From positions 24,019,554-24,083,553 of the forward strand of contig CM020619.1 of NCBI GenBank assembly GCA_009829735.1: 64,000 bases of DNA, given 5' to 3'. Within the stretch, counting starts at the first letter, position 1. Each line of letters begins with the position of its first letter. This DNA comes from Pyropia yezoensis. Taxonomy: Eukaryota; Rhodophyta; Bangiophyceae; Bangiales; Bangiaceae. The translations under genes and the position numbers were made by a program. This document shows positions 32,501 to 42,770 of the stretch, piece after piece. The notes under the pieces were generated by a model. The model was not told the origin of the DNA, ran no database searches, and worked only from the letters and a program-made list of their open reading frames with translations.

Positions 32501-33592
32501 TAGGCGGGCATCCGCTATGAAACTGTTCTCCCAGATGGACCCAACGAGCAAGTCGCTATCGACATACTCGGGTCGCTTCCGGTAAGGGAAGAAGGGAACA
32601 GATATATACTGGTCATGTCTGACCGCTTTACTAAGCTGTCACGGGCAGTAGCAATCCCGAACGATACGGCCTACACGATCATGAACGCAGTAGTTGACCA
32701 CTGGATTAGTGCTTACGGAGTAATGAAGCAACTCCTCTTCGATAACGGAGCAAACCTTACGTCAGCATTCTGCACGAGGGTCCGGGGCATGTTCGGTATC
32801 GAACCCCGTCGGGCATCCGACTACCACCCACAATCCAACGGGCAGGTGGAGCGGTTCAACCGCACCATCGTGAAGATGCTCCAATGCTATGTGGCGGAGC
32901 ACACGAAGACGTGGGACAGGCTTCTGTCCGTCTTGACGCTGGCATATAATGCCAGGCCCCACAGGAGTACCAGCATTGGCTCACTGGAATGGGACATGCC
33001 GATAGGCGTCGGTAACCTGACGCTGCCACCGGGCAGATGCACTCGGTATGACATACCGAAGGACCGACCGGCCGAACGGATCCACTAAGCTTGGTTGGCC
33101 AAGATATCGTGGATGATACCTAAGCTCAAGGGTGCCCTTGACCGTACACAACTTCGATACAAGAAGAACTTCGACGCCCGGCTACGGGTACGCAACGCAA
33201 CCCTCGTAACAGATGACTGGGTCTACATCAGACACCAGAAGTTCCGAGGAAACAAGCTTATGCAACCGGTCAAGGGACCGTACCAGATCCTGCACAGAGA
33301 TGATCACTCTGTCATCCTGCACTCCGATACGGAGATACAACGCATCAATCTCAATGATGTGACACCTGCTCCGAAGCCGGAACAGCCTCAGCCGGTACCG
33401 GCTGGGTTGCTAAATGAAGCTCTTACAACCCACCGGTCAGATGACCCGGTGGGGCCGGATGGAATTCCATACCAAGTAGAGAGCGTGGTTGGACACACCG
33501 ACCCGGACCTACCAGGACCCTGGTACGTCAAGGTGATGTGGGTCGGATACGACTCACCCACCTGGGAACAGGCGGCGAGTACACCCCGCTAA
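29541..33592 (+). pseudogene. pol of element A: PR-RT-RH-INT-chromodomain, four stops and a frameshift
   Basis: The open frame begins at a TTG at 29541, so the true start or fusion with gag is unknown. Domains in order: aspartic protease ('LDTGAG', about 29795); reverse transcriptase ('[19 protein letters not shown]', 'YLDDVIVF'); RNase H ('GVDACDTQVGC', 'VRSDHEPLRWLLN'); integrase HHCC finger, 'LFDNGANLTS' and 'DYHPQSNGQVERF' (DDE residues); then 'VKGPYQILH' (GPY/F) and a chromodomain-like end ('WYVKVMWVGYDSPTWE'). Breaks: TGA at 31021-31023 inside RT, TAG at 32064 after RNase H, TAA at 32421 inside the HHCC finger, a frameshift near 32525, and TAA at 33086. Integrase after RNase H identifies Ty3/gypsy. 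The copy cannot encode a working polyprotein. Confidence 0.92.
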
Positions 33593-34081
33593 CTTCTCAT
33601 GCCTTACATGAGGCGACGACCCCTACTGTAACAACCCAACCGACACCGACTTCGGCTGTTGGGCGGTGAGGCTTATACATACTAAGTAGGATGTCACATG
33701 GATTCGGCAAGACTTAGGTTCACTAAGTTGGAGCGGACTTAGGCAAACTAAGTAAGCTACTGACTTTTACAAATTTACTTGAAGGAGATGACTAACTCCG
33801 ATAATTTCAGAGTAATCTCAGGCTTACACCCATGTAAACCTTCATCCATGGGGCAAGTGACGGACCAAGGAAGGTTGACCTTCGTGAGTATTAACCAACC
33901 AGGATGGGTTGGGGGCGCGAGAAAAAACCGAGGCGGGCCACGGCTAAGGCAGACGGGGTACTCCCCAAAGGCAGGCATTGGTATCATGCAAACGCCCCAG
34001 CGGGGGATGAGTTTATACTCACTCCTACCCGGCCACCATATGGGTCACCGGGTCCCTCTCCCTCACAAACAATAGCACTCC
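33593..34081. other. non-coding spacer between pol and antisense frame in element A
   Basis: This 490-bp stretch separates the two convergent reading frames of the element. It contains repeated ACTTAGGC/ACTAAGT motifs near 33680-33760. No coding frame is convincing. It could hold the 3' ends of both transcripts. Confidence 0.5.
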
Positions 34082-36454
34082 TCAGTGGGTAGACCCGCTG
34101 CCCGAGGGAGGCCACTCACACGTAAACGCGTACACCTCCATGCTCCACCGGTCGTCAATCTCGCGACGGTCAATCGCCCGGGTTACCTCGGTGCATAACT
34201 GGACGAGGGTGCAGCGACCAGCCTCCACGTCCTCCAGAGCTGTCTGGAGGCGGTCCAGCACGCCACCGATGCAACGCGCAGACCCAACCAGCGCAGCACC
34301 TGGGGGGATATCCCCCCAGCTAACAGAGAGACCCTCCCGCATCTCGCGGGCAATGAGAGCGTCCACGCCCTCATACCATAGACAGGGACCCCCGTCACGC
34401 ATGACAGGGGCGAAAGGTGACACTGGCGCAGCCAGAGGAGCCACAGGAGCCGACACGGCTACCACCGGAGCCGGTGGCGCCTGATACGTGGCCCGGTAGG
34501 ACCCCACTGAAGGGGCTCCACCGTAAACCCGGCGGGGTTCCGCCCGACGACGGGACACCTCACGCTCCCCACCTGCAGAGTCCCACTCTCGGGGACGACG
34601 GCCAACGGCCACCGGTATCGGGTTACCGGACCACGGGGCGAGGACCTGAAGAGGGTCATGGATAACCATGGGAATACCCAGGTCAGGAGCAGCCTCGGTG
34701 GACGCCCACCCACGGCAATTGGGCTCACCCGGCTGAGTACGCCGGATGCGCAACGAGTGACGAGGCAAGGGGGCAGCCCCAGCCTGTGGATCCCGGTACG
34801 GGGGAAGAGTCAACACCCCAGCCCAGTTCACGGCATCGTGAACGGCCAGCAGAGCCTCGAACTCCCGGGCCAACCCGGTCTTGGCAGCAATCATGTCCAC
34901 ACCCAGCTGCCCGATATGCCGACGGACACCCGTCGGAAGATGAAACAGGCGCCCCTACCGGCGGACGGACAGCAAGAAGGAGGAAGCCTGCCCGAGGGTA
35001 ACCTCAAGGCTGAAGGTCCCCTGGAACGGGTGGACCGGCCGGGAGGCCAACGCACTCTTGAATTATCGGAGACAGGAGCCGGTGTCAAACCGGGAAGCAG
35101 GGGCGGGTTCCCATCCCTCCTGCCACAGAGGCGGGCGCACGGGAGTGTACACCGGCGCGCGACCGTTACCGGTCTGCAACGCACACGTTATATCGGTGCG
35201 GAACGCATCCGCCATGACACCATGGTTGCGTCGCCAGCTCGACGCCGACCTCAACCCCGCCATGGGCGGGTACGGAGCCGTCAACGTCAGATACGGGGAT
35301 ACCCCCGGGAAGTACTCAAACCCGGGATACCGGCCGGTATCGCCCACTGTCTCCCCAAACGCCACAGGCGCCGCCGCCGACGCAACCCCCTGAGCACTAA
35401 CCGGGTAGTCAACCTCCCGCGGCAACGCGGGGGCAACCAAGTCGCATATCCCGAAGGCGGGGTCGAGGAAGACTTCACCGCGCCCCACCCGGGTGCGCCA
35501 GAGCTGCCCATGCCGGTCGTCCGGCTGACTCAGGACCCAATGATGTTCCACTCGGACCGCATTCGGCTGGTTGACCAGCCGCACCAACTCCCGCTCCCAA
35601 CTCGGGTCCAACTTGACGCGCCGGGGGGACCCTCCACGGTGACGCAGCTGGTGGAAGTCCACCCGAATCCGCCCAACGGAGTCCATGGACTCCTGCACAG
35701 TTAGGCCTCGAACCCGAGCCACCAAGTCGGACATAGACACGGCAGGCTGACCCGCCGCCAAGGCGACGCCGCCTCCCAGCGGGGCAACCCGGGCGGGTCA
35801 AGGAAGAATCGGGGGCGCCGGGGGAAGCCCCACTGGCAGATGGGCCGGTGCCGTAGGCGCACGGGGCCGAGGAGGAAGAAGAAGGGCGGGCGCCCGCCCG
35901 GAGTAGCTCCCGGAGTCCACCGCCTTCGGGGAAGACACGTCTTGACCACCTGTCCCCCGCGGCACCGCGGGCAGAGCATCGCCGCCACCCGGGCCCGATG
36001 TGGGCACCACGGGGACGGAGGGGCTAGACCCGTCACCCGCCCCCACAGACACACCACCAACCGGGCGGGCACCCGCACCGTCTTGACCCGCCGTCCCGGC
36101 CGGGGTGCCGCCACGACCGTCCGACACACCGGCTGCGCCGTCTTGAGGTAGAGCCGCGCCGGCACCGGCGACAGGAGCCATCCGGGTCGCCGGAAGAGTA
36201 GGAGTAGGGGCAGCCGCTACACGCGGTTGACCGCCACCCGACGGAGCCGTCGTGCCGCTGCACACGGACGACAACCCGCCCGGCGCGCCTTCCGGGGCCA
36301 CACGGACGGTTACCCAGTCGCCTTCGTCCTCCGACGAGCTCGCCAAGAAGCACTCGGCAGCGGTGGCGGAGACGTGAGCGTCGTCTTGCATCACCTCCTC
36401 CTCCTCCTCAAGCAGGAGGTCGTCCTCGCCCCCGGGCACCTGGGGGTCCGACAT
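34082..36454 (-). pseudogene. long antisense reading frame in element A (aORF), three stops
   Basis: On the minus strand, from an ATG at 36454 ('MSDPQVPGGEDDLLLEEEEE') to a stop at 34082, one frame runs about 790 codons with only three in-frame stops: TGA at 35800, TAA at 35065 and TAG at 34957 (codons 219, 464, 500). The three resulting frames keep register with no frameshift. The N-terminus is acidic, the next 200 residues are Pro/Gly/Ala-rich. The later parts have normal composition ('LVARVRGLTVQESMDSVGRI', 'RELVRLVNQPNAVRVEHHW', 'GGVLDRLQTALEDVEAGRC'). It does not overlap pol. I recognise no domain. Additional, sometimes antisense, ORFs between pol and the 3' LTR are known in some plant Ty3/gypsy lineages; a relation is not shown. 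Coding is inferred from length and composition. Confidence 0.7.
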
Positions 36455-36569
36455 GGTGGAGCCGGGGTAGCAGGGGCACCCCGTGCCAAAAAGCCGCAGC
36501 CGGCTCGACCCGGTACAACGAACGCTCGCGCGGACGAGCCAGGGAAGCGCGGGCACCCGCGGGCACCCG

Positions 36570-36579
36570 CGCTTATAAG
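36570..36579 (-). promoter_or_regulatory. TATA-like site upstream of the antisense frame
   Basis: GCTTATAAGC (self-complementary) lies about 115 bp upstream of the ATG at 36454. It is flanked by GC-rich direct repeats (CGCGGGCACC units at about 36547-36568). Position and sequence fit a promoter for an antisense transcript, but there is no transcript evidence. Confidence 0.4.
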
Positions 36580-37039
36580 CACACAGCTCAGCACGAGCGA
36601 TACGGCAGCGCGGGACGACCCGCGCCAGCCGAGCTACGAGGACGCTCCACTCAGGCACCTGGATCGGGGCCACGCCCCCCCCACACGGGGTAATCAAGGG
36701 GGGTCACCCCCAACCGCCCCAACGCAACGCAGGCAGCCCCCGCCCCCCACTCAATCGTCCCGCGAGAGGGGCCCCCCTACCACCTGACGCCTGGTGGCGG
36801 ATCCGCTTGCACCACCCCTCGGAAAGGGGGGTCGTGAACGAAAACCCGCATCGTGAATTCAACGGTCCGGAAATCGGATCGTGTGTGTACCACACAAAGG
36901 GGGGCACCCCCCTCAGACAACCTCGAAAAGGGGGTCTGCCGCGACAGGGCGCAAAGCCCCACCGGACTGGTAAACGGTCACGCGACACACTTACATTCGA
37001 GCACCCGAATGCAACTCGACCCGAGGACGGGCCGAATCT

Positions 37040-37051
37040 AAGGGGGGGATA
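37040..37051 (+). other. polypurine tract of element A
   Basis: AAGGGGGGGATA directly precedes the 3' LTR start at 37052, the standard position for the plus-strand primer of LTR retrotransposons. Confidence 0.85.
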
Positions 37052-37414
37052 TGTAGCAGTATGGTTGACCATATTGTGACCCTACATTAGGGGGGCTACT
37101 TCTAACCCGTAACTTTCAATTTGGGAGTCCGTACTGGTCACGGTATCTATAAGTTACGTATGACCAGAGGGACTTGCATCTTGGGGTGGAGGGTAGTTAG
37201 TAGTGTCTCCGAGGGTTTATAACGAAGGGGCCGGCGGTGAATCCACCGCCGGCCAAGGCAGAACAACAAACCCCTCCCATTTGGGCTCCCATCTTGGTCC
37301 CGTGGCTTGCGCTCCAAGGACAGCAACCTTGGCCTCCCGGTGACGTTGGTGCCGATCCCCCTTGGTGAGTGTTCCCTGAGAGTGGACGTGCAGCGGATAC
37401 CCTATTGTGCTACA
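37052..37414 (+). repeat. 3' LTR of element A
   Basis: 363 bp, same ends as the 5' LTR, about 97% identical by eye. Its hairpin (37229-37254) has a perfect 11-bp stem with an AATC loop, and its TATA-like TTTATAA is at 37216-37222. It is followed by AAGAG, the probable target duplication. Confidence 0.95.
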
Positions 37415-38096
37415 AAGAGACAAATCGCTCCCCATCTTGCGCCGCGGGCACCCTCTCGGTGACCGCTCGAGCCACCGGTTACGGGAGCGCGCTCTTTGGG
37501 TGGGCACCATCGCCGTGGCTTCACGTGTGAGCATCGCGTACTGGCCATCTCCGCACGGAGGCAGCGGCGACTGTCTGGTCGGTTTGTCTGTCGCTCTCTG
37601 CGCTTACAAATCTGCCGAACGGATCTTAGTTCAGGACGTTCTGCAGAAGTTCCTTGTCAAGTAGCAGAGCCGTGAATCAGTGCCATGCCCGACGTCTCAT
37701 CAGGGCTGCATCAGGCGGTCACATGAAGAGCACGAAAAGCGGTCTGTTGCAGACGTACGACCCCGCATCGGGCAGCGAGCATCTTCGTACGCTCACACAG
37801 AGATGAACCACCTAGAGATCCACGTGAAGCGCAGTAGAGATCTCTAAAGTAGCAGGTCTCCACGCCAAATGCACCCACTGCGAAACTGCTTACAAGTGGA
37901 GATGGTCACAGTCCATAATGACGTGTGCAGGAATACCGTTGTCGAGAAAATTTTAAATACTGCTGTCAGAATGTTCCACAAAGAGCGGCTCACAGGTTCT
38001 CAACCTTTCCATGCCACTGGGTGCAGTAGAACCGAAGGCAGCGCTCATATTGCGCTCACCCAGCGGGCCCCTGTGAGCAACGAAACTTCCTTGAGG
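37415..38096. other. no supported gene
   Basis: 682 bp right of element A with short frames only. An 85-codon frame at 37407-37664 (+) starts inside the LTR and has no domain. Nothing else was recognised. Confidence 0.5.
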
Positions 38097-38938
38097 AGTC
38101 ACCTTTGCCAGCGCCCCAAGTATCAAGTTCTTGAGTTACTCAGGTCCATTGGGGGATAGAAGACACCACTTGCAGCTATAGAACACCAATGCTGGTGCCA
38201 GACGGGTCCCAAAAGCATCACGCGATAGCGCTGTCAATTTTCTGAATAAGAGCCAGTCAGCCAATCCCATGCGCCCATAAGAAGTTGAAAGACACCACAG
38301 ACTGCGCTTTTCATCAAGGGTTTCCAAGCGTCCTGTGTGCAAGCATCGAACGCGAGTTCTATAGCGCTTCAGGCGTACGCGCACAAACTTTCAAATTTCC
38401 TAGACATGCCTGGTATGCACGCGCGATTTCTGGAGGGAAAAAGAGAGGCTGAATGAATTTTTCATGGCAGTATCTTCGCTAGGTACGCTGTTGGCCATAA
38501 TGAGACGGCTGTCTGGTAAATGTTTCATTGACGCATAGCTGCAACGACGTTCTTCGGGGAATTCGATTATTCTAGAAAGGTCGTCTTGTGCGTTTCTTCT
38601 GACTTGACTGCCGATGGGTAAGCTTGCAGTACGCTTTTACAGCACGCTTTAAAGCACAAATGAGAGCATTGATCAACCAGAACTATGAAATAAAATAATG
38701 CTCCTGTGGCAATTGTCAAGAAGTTGCGTGCTTCCCGTCGACGTCCTGCTGGCAAAGTTTTCGCCGACCGGTACACTACGGCCCCGGTGAAGGACGTACT
38801 CGAATAAGAGCCGCAGACATATTAGATATTCATGTAGAACAGTCCTCTTTCTCGACCATCAAGCTGTCCTAAACGATGCTCAAAGACAGATTTCGTGAGT
38901 ACTCCATCACACACAATGCTAGATACTTGCGAATTGAA
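38097..38938 (+). repeat. tandem duplication of 842 bp, first copy (repeat family R)
   Basis: It matches 38941-39782 base for base, with about a dozen substitutions and no net length change (period 844). Both copies start AGTCACCTTTGCCAGCG and end TTGCGAATTGAA. The sequence is also a diverged relative of 45330-45990. No coding frame is convincing. Confidence 0.95.
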
Positions 38939-38940
38939 CA

Positions 38941-39782
38941 AGTCACCTTTGCCAGCGCCCCAAGTATCAAGTTCTTGAATTACTCAGGTCCATTGGGGGA
39001 TAGAAGACACCACTTGCAGCTGTAAAACACCAATGCCGGTGCCAGACGGGTCCCAAAAGCATCACGCGATAGCGCTGTCAATTTTCTGAATAAGAGCCAG
39101 TCAGCCAATCCCATGCGCCCATAAGAAGTTGAAAGACACCACAGACTGCGCTTTTCATCAAGGGTTTCCAAGCGTCCTGAGTGCAAGCATCGAACGCGAG
39201 TTCTATAGCGCTTCAGGCGTACGCGCACAAACTTTCAAATTTCCTAGACATGCCTGGTATGCATGCGCGATTTCTGGGAGGAAAAAGAGAGGCTGAATGA
39301 ATTTTTCATGGCAGTATCTTCGCTAGGTACGCTGTTGGCCATAATGAGACGGCTGTCTGGTAAATGTTTCAATGACGCATAGCTGCAACGACGTTCTTCG
39401 GGGAATTCGATTATTCTAGAAAGGTCGTCTTGTGCGTTTCTTCTGACTTGACTGCCGATGGGTAAGCTTGCAGTACGCTTTTACAGCACGCTTTAAAGCA
39501 CAAATGAGAGCATTGATCAACCAGAACTATGAAATAAAATAATGCTCCTGTGGCAATTGTCAAGAAGTTGCGTGCTTCCCGTCGACGTCCTGCTGGCAAA
39601 GTTTACGCCGACCGGTACACTACGGCCCCGGTGAAGGGCGTACTCGAATAACAGCCGCAGACATATTAGAGATTCATGTAGAACAGTCCTCTTTCTCGAC
39701 CATCAAGCTGTCCTAAACGATGCTCAAAGAGAGATTTCGTGAGTACTCCATCACACACAATGCTAGATACTTGCGAATTGAA
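38941..39782 (+). repeat. tandem duplication of 842 bp, second copy (repeat family R)
   Basis: Second copy of the block at 38097, separated by two bases. It continues into the rest of repeat family R (39783-39969), which the first copy lacks, so the first copy is the likely duplicate. Confidence 0.95.
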
Positions 39783-39971
39783 TGACCAATGCGGCGTCGC
39801 GGGCTCGACAGACTGGCTGTTGCTTCGTTGGCCATGGGGACGTGATCGTGGTGAGACTTCGAAAACACAAACTTTGCCAACGTCAGCCCTGCACCAGACA
39901 ACAAAACCAACGCACCCAGAGCGCGCCGATTTGTGTCATCGCCCGTGCTTTACATTGGGAAGGTGCTGCTA

Positions 39972-42042
39972 TGGTACGTTGCACAAAAAAGATACATCGA
40001 GCATTATTTTCTTTCTTCTCCGGCGTTGTTCGGGCCACACCCCTCGGCTAATCAGGTGCCTCGGGAATTTGCCCCGGTGTAATGGACTGGTCCTGCTTGA
40101 TGGTGGGCTCCTTTCGGGTGTGGTGTGCATGCTCATTAGTCAGGCTTTTGGGAAAGTGTGCAAAGTTTTGACGGCCGCCGCGGTGGCCACGCCAGGGGTG
40201 TCGCCGGTGCTGCGGTCGGCGTCGGCGACGGCGGCGACGGTGGCGACGGTGGCGACGGAGGTGGCAGTGGCGGCGCCGGCGTCGGTGGAGACGTCCGTGG
40301 CGGTGGCGACGGTAGCACCTGGGGCGGCGGCGGCGACGCGGTGGCGGGGGCGACGGCCGTGGCGGTGGCGACGGCGGTAACGACAGGGGTGGCGGTGGCG
40401 ACGGTGGCGACGATGGCGACGGTGGCGACGGCGGCGGCGGCGGCGTCGGTGACGACGGCCGTGGCGGTGGCGATGGTAGCGACTAGGGTGGCGCAGGCGA
40501 CGCGGTGGTGGGGGCGACGGCCGTGGCGGAGGCGACGGCGGTGGCGACTGGGGTGGCGGTGGCGACGGGGTGGCGGGGGCGACGGCGGCGGCGGCGGCGT
40601 CGGTGGCGACGGCCGTGGTGGTGGCGACGGCGGTGGCGACGGGCGTGGTGGCGGCGACGGGGATGGCCGTGGCGACGGGGGTGGCCGTGGCGACGGGGTT
40701 ATCCGTGGCGACGGTGGTGTTGGTAGCTTTGGCTGTGGAGTGGGGGGCTTGCGTTGGTGGCGGTCGAGTCGGAGTATTTTTTCTGACGGTGGGGTCGGCC
40801 ACGTGCTTGGGAGAGGGGGGAAGAGGTTGGCAGTATGTGGGGGGGGGGGATCGTGGGCGGTGTGATTTATGTGACGGGATGGGAAGCGTAGGTGGTGGCG
40901 GTGTTGCTTGTGGGGTTTTTAGGGGCGGTGATGCCGCCAGCGCTGGGTGAATCGCCGGCGTCGGCACGATTGTTTTTTTATAAAAAAGGAGGGCGGTCAT
41001 GGGTGCCTTGTCGACGATGTCATACCCAGACAAGGTATCCCAGAATGTCTCGTGCAGGAAATCGGTGGCGGGAGTGTGGGGCGCGGCGGAGCAACGCACA
41101 ATGCATGCAGACTACCCCCTCTCTCGCACCCCCGCGCAAAAGAGAACAGGCGCTTGTTTCCCCTATTTCTTTTGCGCCCCGGCCCTAGACCACAAGAGCC
41201 AAGCAGACCGTCGCGTTCCGCTTCTTTTTTTTTCCCTCCCGTCTGCCTCCCATTATCATCCCCCTCCCCCCGCCTCGCCCACAAGCCCAGGGTGCGTTTT
41301 CCTCACCCTGGCACGCCCACTACAGCTCATCTGACGTTGAGGCTGGCGGCACCTTCTCCCTGGTTACCCCGTCCCCCCATCCCCCGAGCCACGTTGGATG
41401 CACCGAGGCTGGCACCACCTAGGTCGCCAACAATGGACCTGTCGTGCCAGGCGGGAGGAAAGGGTGGAAGGGGTTGCTTGGCACTGGCTGGCGGGAGGGG
41501 CAGGACGATGAGAGGGAACCAGAAGGCGAGAGAGGCGCTCCCCGCTTCCTCATCGGGGACCGTCGGGGCGCACGCTAACGGTCTCGAAGCATGACTAACG
41601 CATGAGCACCAGTCTTGCTCATCGAACAATCACACGAGCGCATTGGTTGGAACTATTTCCTCTCGCGAGACCATTTTATACACGATGTCTCGCGAGCGAA
41701 AAAAGAATCTGAAAAAAGTGCCCTCCAGCTGTCCCCGCGAAGCTCCCCTATCTCGACTACCCCCCTGCCAAGCCTCAGTTAGCACATGGGCCCGAATCAG
41801 CCCCCGAGCAGTGCAAATCAATGCGAAAAGAAAGGCCCCATTTCAGGTTCGTCAGCATCTGGTCCACTCAGGGTGTCCCTCAGAGCGGTACACAAACCAG
41901 GAGACCCAAGGACCTCATTAGTTCGCAAGGACCTCTATGATCCTTCTGTCAGCATAGCGGCCGTGGACCCCGTCACGGCCGATGTCCTGCCCGGGCCCGA
42001 GCCGAGAAGAACCTCGATGTATCTTTTTTCTGCAACGGACCA
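39972..42042. mobile_element. 2.07-kb transposon (family P) with TA target duplication
   Basis: The inverted ends 39972-40001 and 42013-42042 match at 28 of 30 positions (TGGTACGTTGCAC / TGGTCCGTTGCAG, then AAAAAAGATACATCGAG). They are flanked by TA on both sides (39970-39971, 42043-42044). The diverged paralogous copy of the host repeat has a single, uninterrupted TACC at this point (about 46206), so this is an insertion with a visible empty site. No transposase frame is seen. The interior is mostly the GGTGGCGACG-type satellite plus GC-rich filler. The right 280 bp match 17613-17895 in inverted orientation. A TA target fits Tc1/mariner-type transposition, but without a transposase this is inference. 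Confidence 0.8.
40190..40735. repeat. GC-rich minisatellite of GGTGGCGACG-like units inside transposon P
   Basis: About 550 bp of imperfect repeats built from GGTGGCGACGG, GGCGACGGC and related blocks. All three plus-strand frames are partly open, giving Ala-Thr-Val, Gly-Asp or Arg-Trp repeats. I regard these as side effects of the repeat. The strand is strongly purine-biased toward G. Confidence 0.85.
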
Positions 42043-42044
42043 TA

Positions 42045-42770
42045 CCTTCTTTCCGACCTCACGATGTGTGAAGCCATAATTTATTGAATCATTCAATACT
42101 GGTATGCTTGACCAATAGCAGTAAGTACGCCTGAAATCCCGTGCCTTCGATCTCATCTTTTGGAGGGCGTCCGTCGATATCTATATTTAACATATCTACC
42201 TAGCAAAAGATTATCGTACAAACCATAACTATCGAGGCTCTTTGGGGTCTGTTGTCGAAAACGAGTCCCCTTGGAGCATGAGTCGAGAAAGAGGGGACGT
42301 TTTACAGCCGAAATGGAATGAACTGTATCTTAATCTATTAAATCTGGTTTTTTATCTTGTATCGTTCTTGCTGTACTTGGTCTGACCCGTCAGCCGCGAA
42401 GCCGTGGAGTGCACCCCTTACATCGTCGCCCAGACACTGCGCTCCACACCTGCTCGCTCCTCGCACTCTCTTTGCTAACCTTCTCACGGCCCAGGACGGT
42501 GCTGAAGGCCGCGATGGGTCGGTGGCGACCCTCGGCATCGCGGCAAAGTCGACAGAGCCCGTTGCCGTAGCTGTCTGGGCAAGAATGTTTTTCAGCGCCG
42601 CGCCGACCACCGACCGTACTTGGCGCGTGCTAGCATCAGGGTGGGAGGGTCGGCGGCCAGGGCTGCGGCGAAAACGTCTGCGGTGTCAGCGGCAGCAGAG
42701 GTGGCACAGGTGGCAGCGTCCGTGTGAGGGACGGACTGTCGCGCTGCGCCAGTCCTGCTGCAGCCCGCCA
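42045..42770 (+). repeat. right part of repeat family R (copy A)
   Basis: It continues repeat R on the right side of transposon P and aligns with 46207-46915. Landmarks are CCTCAC/GGATGTGTG, the 'GGGCGTCCGT' block, 'CACTGCGCTC' and 'CAGTCCTGCTGC' at the end. Identity is roughly 75-80%, except a block identical over 63 bp (42603-42665 = 46755-46817). Both strands have short open frames through the GC-rich half. Confidence 0.75.

Larger units (their letters stand above)
27000..37414 (+). mobile_element. complete Ty3/gypsy LTR retrotransposon (chromodomain type), decayed; element A
   Basis: A 10.4-kb element with two 363-bp LTRs, gag, pol in the order protease - reverse transcriptase - RNase H - integrase - chromodomain, a polypurine tract, and an extra antisense reading frame between pol and the 3' LTR. 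The flanking pentamers AACAG (26995-26999) and AAGAG (37415-37419) are an imperfect 5-bp target duplication. By eye the LTRs differ at about ten substitutions and two single-base indels (about 97% identical), so insertion is not very recent. Gag has a frameshift; pol has four in-frame stops and at least one frameshift; the antisense frame has three stops. The copy is therefore not autonomous. Confidence 0.93.

Noticed and set aside
27588..33592. Element A as Ty1/copia type
   Set aside because: Integrase follows RNase H and a chromodomain ends pol, which is the Ty3/gypsy order.
38097..39782. The two near-identical 842-bp blocks as a pair of LTRs
   Set aside because: They are adjacent with only two bases between them, lack TG...CA ends and have no internal coding region.
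40140..41099. 319-codon minus-strand frame (Pro/Thr/Ala/His-rich)
   Set aside because: It is the reverse reading of the GGTGGCGACG minisatellite and GC-rich filler inside transposon P; no non-repetitive coding signal.
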